A DNA stretch of 64,000 nucleotides from Vreelandella piezotolerans (GTDB taxonomy: Bacteria; Pseudomonadota; Gammaproteobacteria; Pseudomonadales; Halomonadaceae): contig NZ_CP048602.1 of NCBI RefSeq assembly GCF_012427705.1, forward strand, positions 2,852,001 to 2,916,000, given 5' to 3'. The position numbers and the translations under genes were made by a program. Below, piece by piece: positions 63,809 to 64,000 of this stretch. Positions within the stretch are counted from its first letter, which is position 1; every line of letters starts with the position of its first letter. Under the pieces are notes generated by a model. It was not told the DNA's origin and did no database searches. It saw only the letters and a list, made by a program, of their open reading frames with translations.

Positions 63809-64000
63809 TGTATCTCGCCTTTGACACCCTCGCGACCCAAGCAACCGACTACGACATCTGCATCATCGGTGCCGGTGCAGCCGGAATCGCCATGGCCGTG
63901 ACGCTGGCTGAGCAAGGCCATCGTACGTTGCTGTGCGAAGGTGGAGAGGCCTCTTACAGCGAGCGCTCCCAAGCCATTTACCGAGGCGAGGTCGTCGGCG
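63808..64000 (+). CDS. GMC-family FAD oxidoreductase (partial, N-terminus)
   Basis: The first 64 codons are visible. After a short lead the FAD-binding Rossmann segment reads YDICIIGAGAAGIAMAV with GxGxxG, then LLCEGGEASYS, where the Glu binds the FAD ribose. This start is typical of GMC dehydrogenases related to gluconate, sorbitol and other polyol or alcohol dehydrogenases. The ATG at 63808 overlaps the previous stop. No own signal peptide is present, consistent with a partner-borne Tat signal. The rest of the protein lies beyond the window. Confidence 0.75.
   Translation, partial: MYLAFDTLATQATDYDICIIGAGAAGIAMAVTLAEQGHRTLLCEGGEASYSERSQAIYRGEVVG

Overview
The window looks like chromosomal DNA of a moderately halophilic gammaproteobacterium, most likely Halomonas or a close relative (Halomonadaceae). 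The assignment rests on a GC-rich, densely coded sequence, the rpsU-dnaG-rpoD macromolecular synthesis operon with divergent tsaD and the plsY/folB/folK/cca/apaH neighbourhood, and two kinds of compatible-solute uptake system (ProVWX and a BCCT carrier). The genus is an inference from gene content and protein character; no database search was possible. No insertion sequence, phage or CRISPR array was seen.

Positions 1-29.7 kb are an iron-acquisition block. On the minus strand, 6.2 kb down to the left edge, lies an operon for a citrate-based, NRPS-independent (NIS) siderophore in the order AcsD-AcsE-AcsC-AcsB-AcsA (achromobactin / staphyloferrin B type); the last gene runs off the window. Next come a TonB-dependent receptor (6.4-8.5 kb), a divergent FecE-type ATPase translationally coupled to a thioredoxin-like [2Fe-2S] Suc/Fer protein (8.8-10.5 kb), and a second, FhuA-like receptor (10.6-12.7 kb). 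A tRNA with a CAU anticodon, a YceI-like protein and an MsbA-type ABC exporter follow. A complete Fe-siderophore ABC importer (binding protein, two FecCD permeases, ATPase; 19.6 to 15.7 kb, minus) diverges from a third receptor (19.9-22.1 kb). An RND adaptor/pump pair without an outer-membrane channel gene (22.4-26.6 kb) separates it from a paralogous fourth receptor (minus), which diverges from a LysR regulator. Fur-box-like 7-1-7 sequences precede all four receptors and the importer. The siderophore operon itself shows no clear Fur box but carries a perfect 18-bp palindrome just upstream.

Positions 29.8-35.8 kb hold an AEC-family carrier, a YliI-type PQQ-dependent sugar dehydrogenase, an NtrB/NtrC-like two-component pair whose regulator has the sigma-54-contacting GAFTGA loop, and two small acidic lipoproteins. 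Positions 36.1-41.1 kb hold proV-proW-proX and a BCCT carrier, a glycine-betaine/osmoprotectant uptake block. On the minus strand, 43.8-41.2 kb, a cNMP/CBS/DUF294 protein precedes a DnaQ-like exonuclease.

Positions 44-54.2 kb are mixed accessory and housekeeping genes: a DUF4168 protein, a DMT permease, a stand-alone EAL phosphodiesterase, mtgA, the formaldehyde detoxification pair (S-formylglutathione hydrolase and glutathione-dependent formaldehyde dehydrogenase) with a divergent LysR regulator, sdaA, an unknown six-helix membrane protein behind a palindromic operator, and an AbgT transporter.

Positions 54.3-63.4 kb are conserved core: rpoD, dnaG, rpsU, tsaD, plsY, folB-folK, an HD-less cca and apaH. 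The right edge enters a two-gene unit: a 61-residue Tat-signal protein coupled to a GMC-type flavoprotein that runs off the window.
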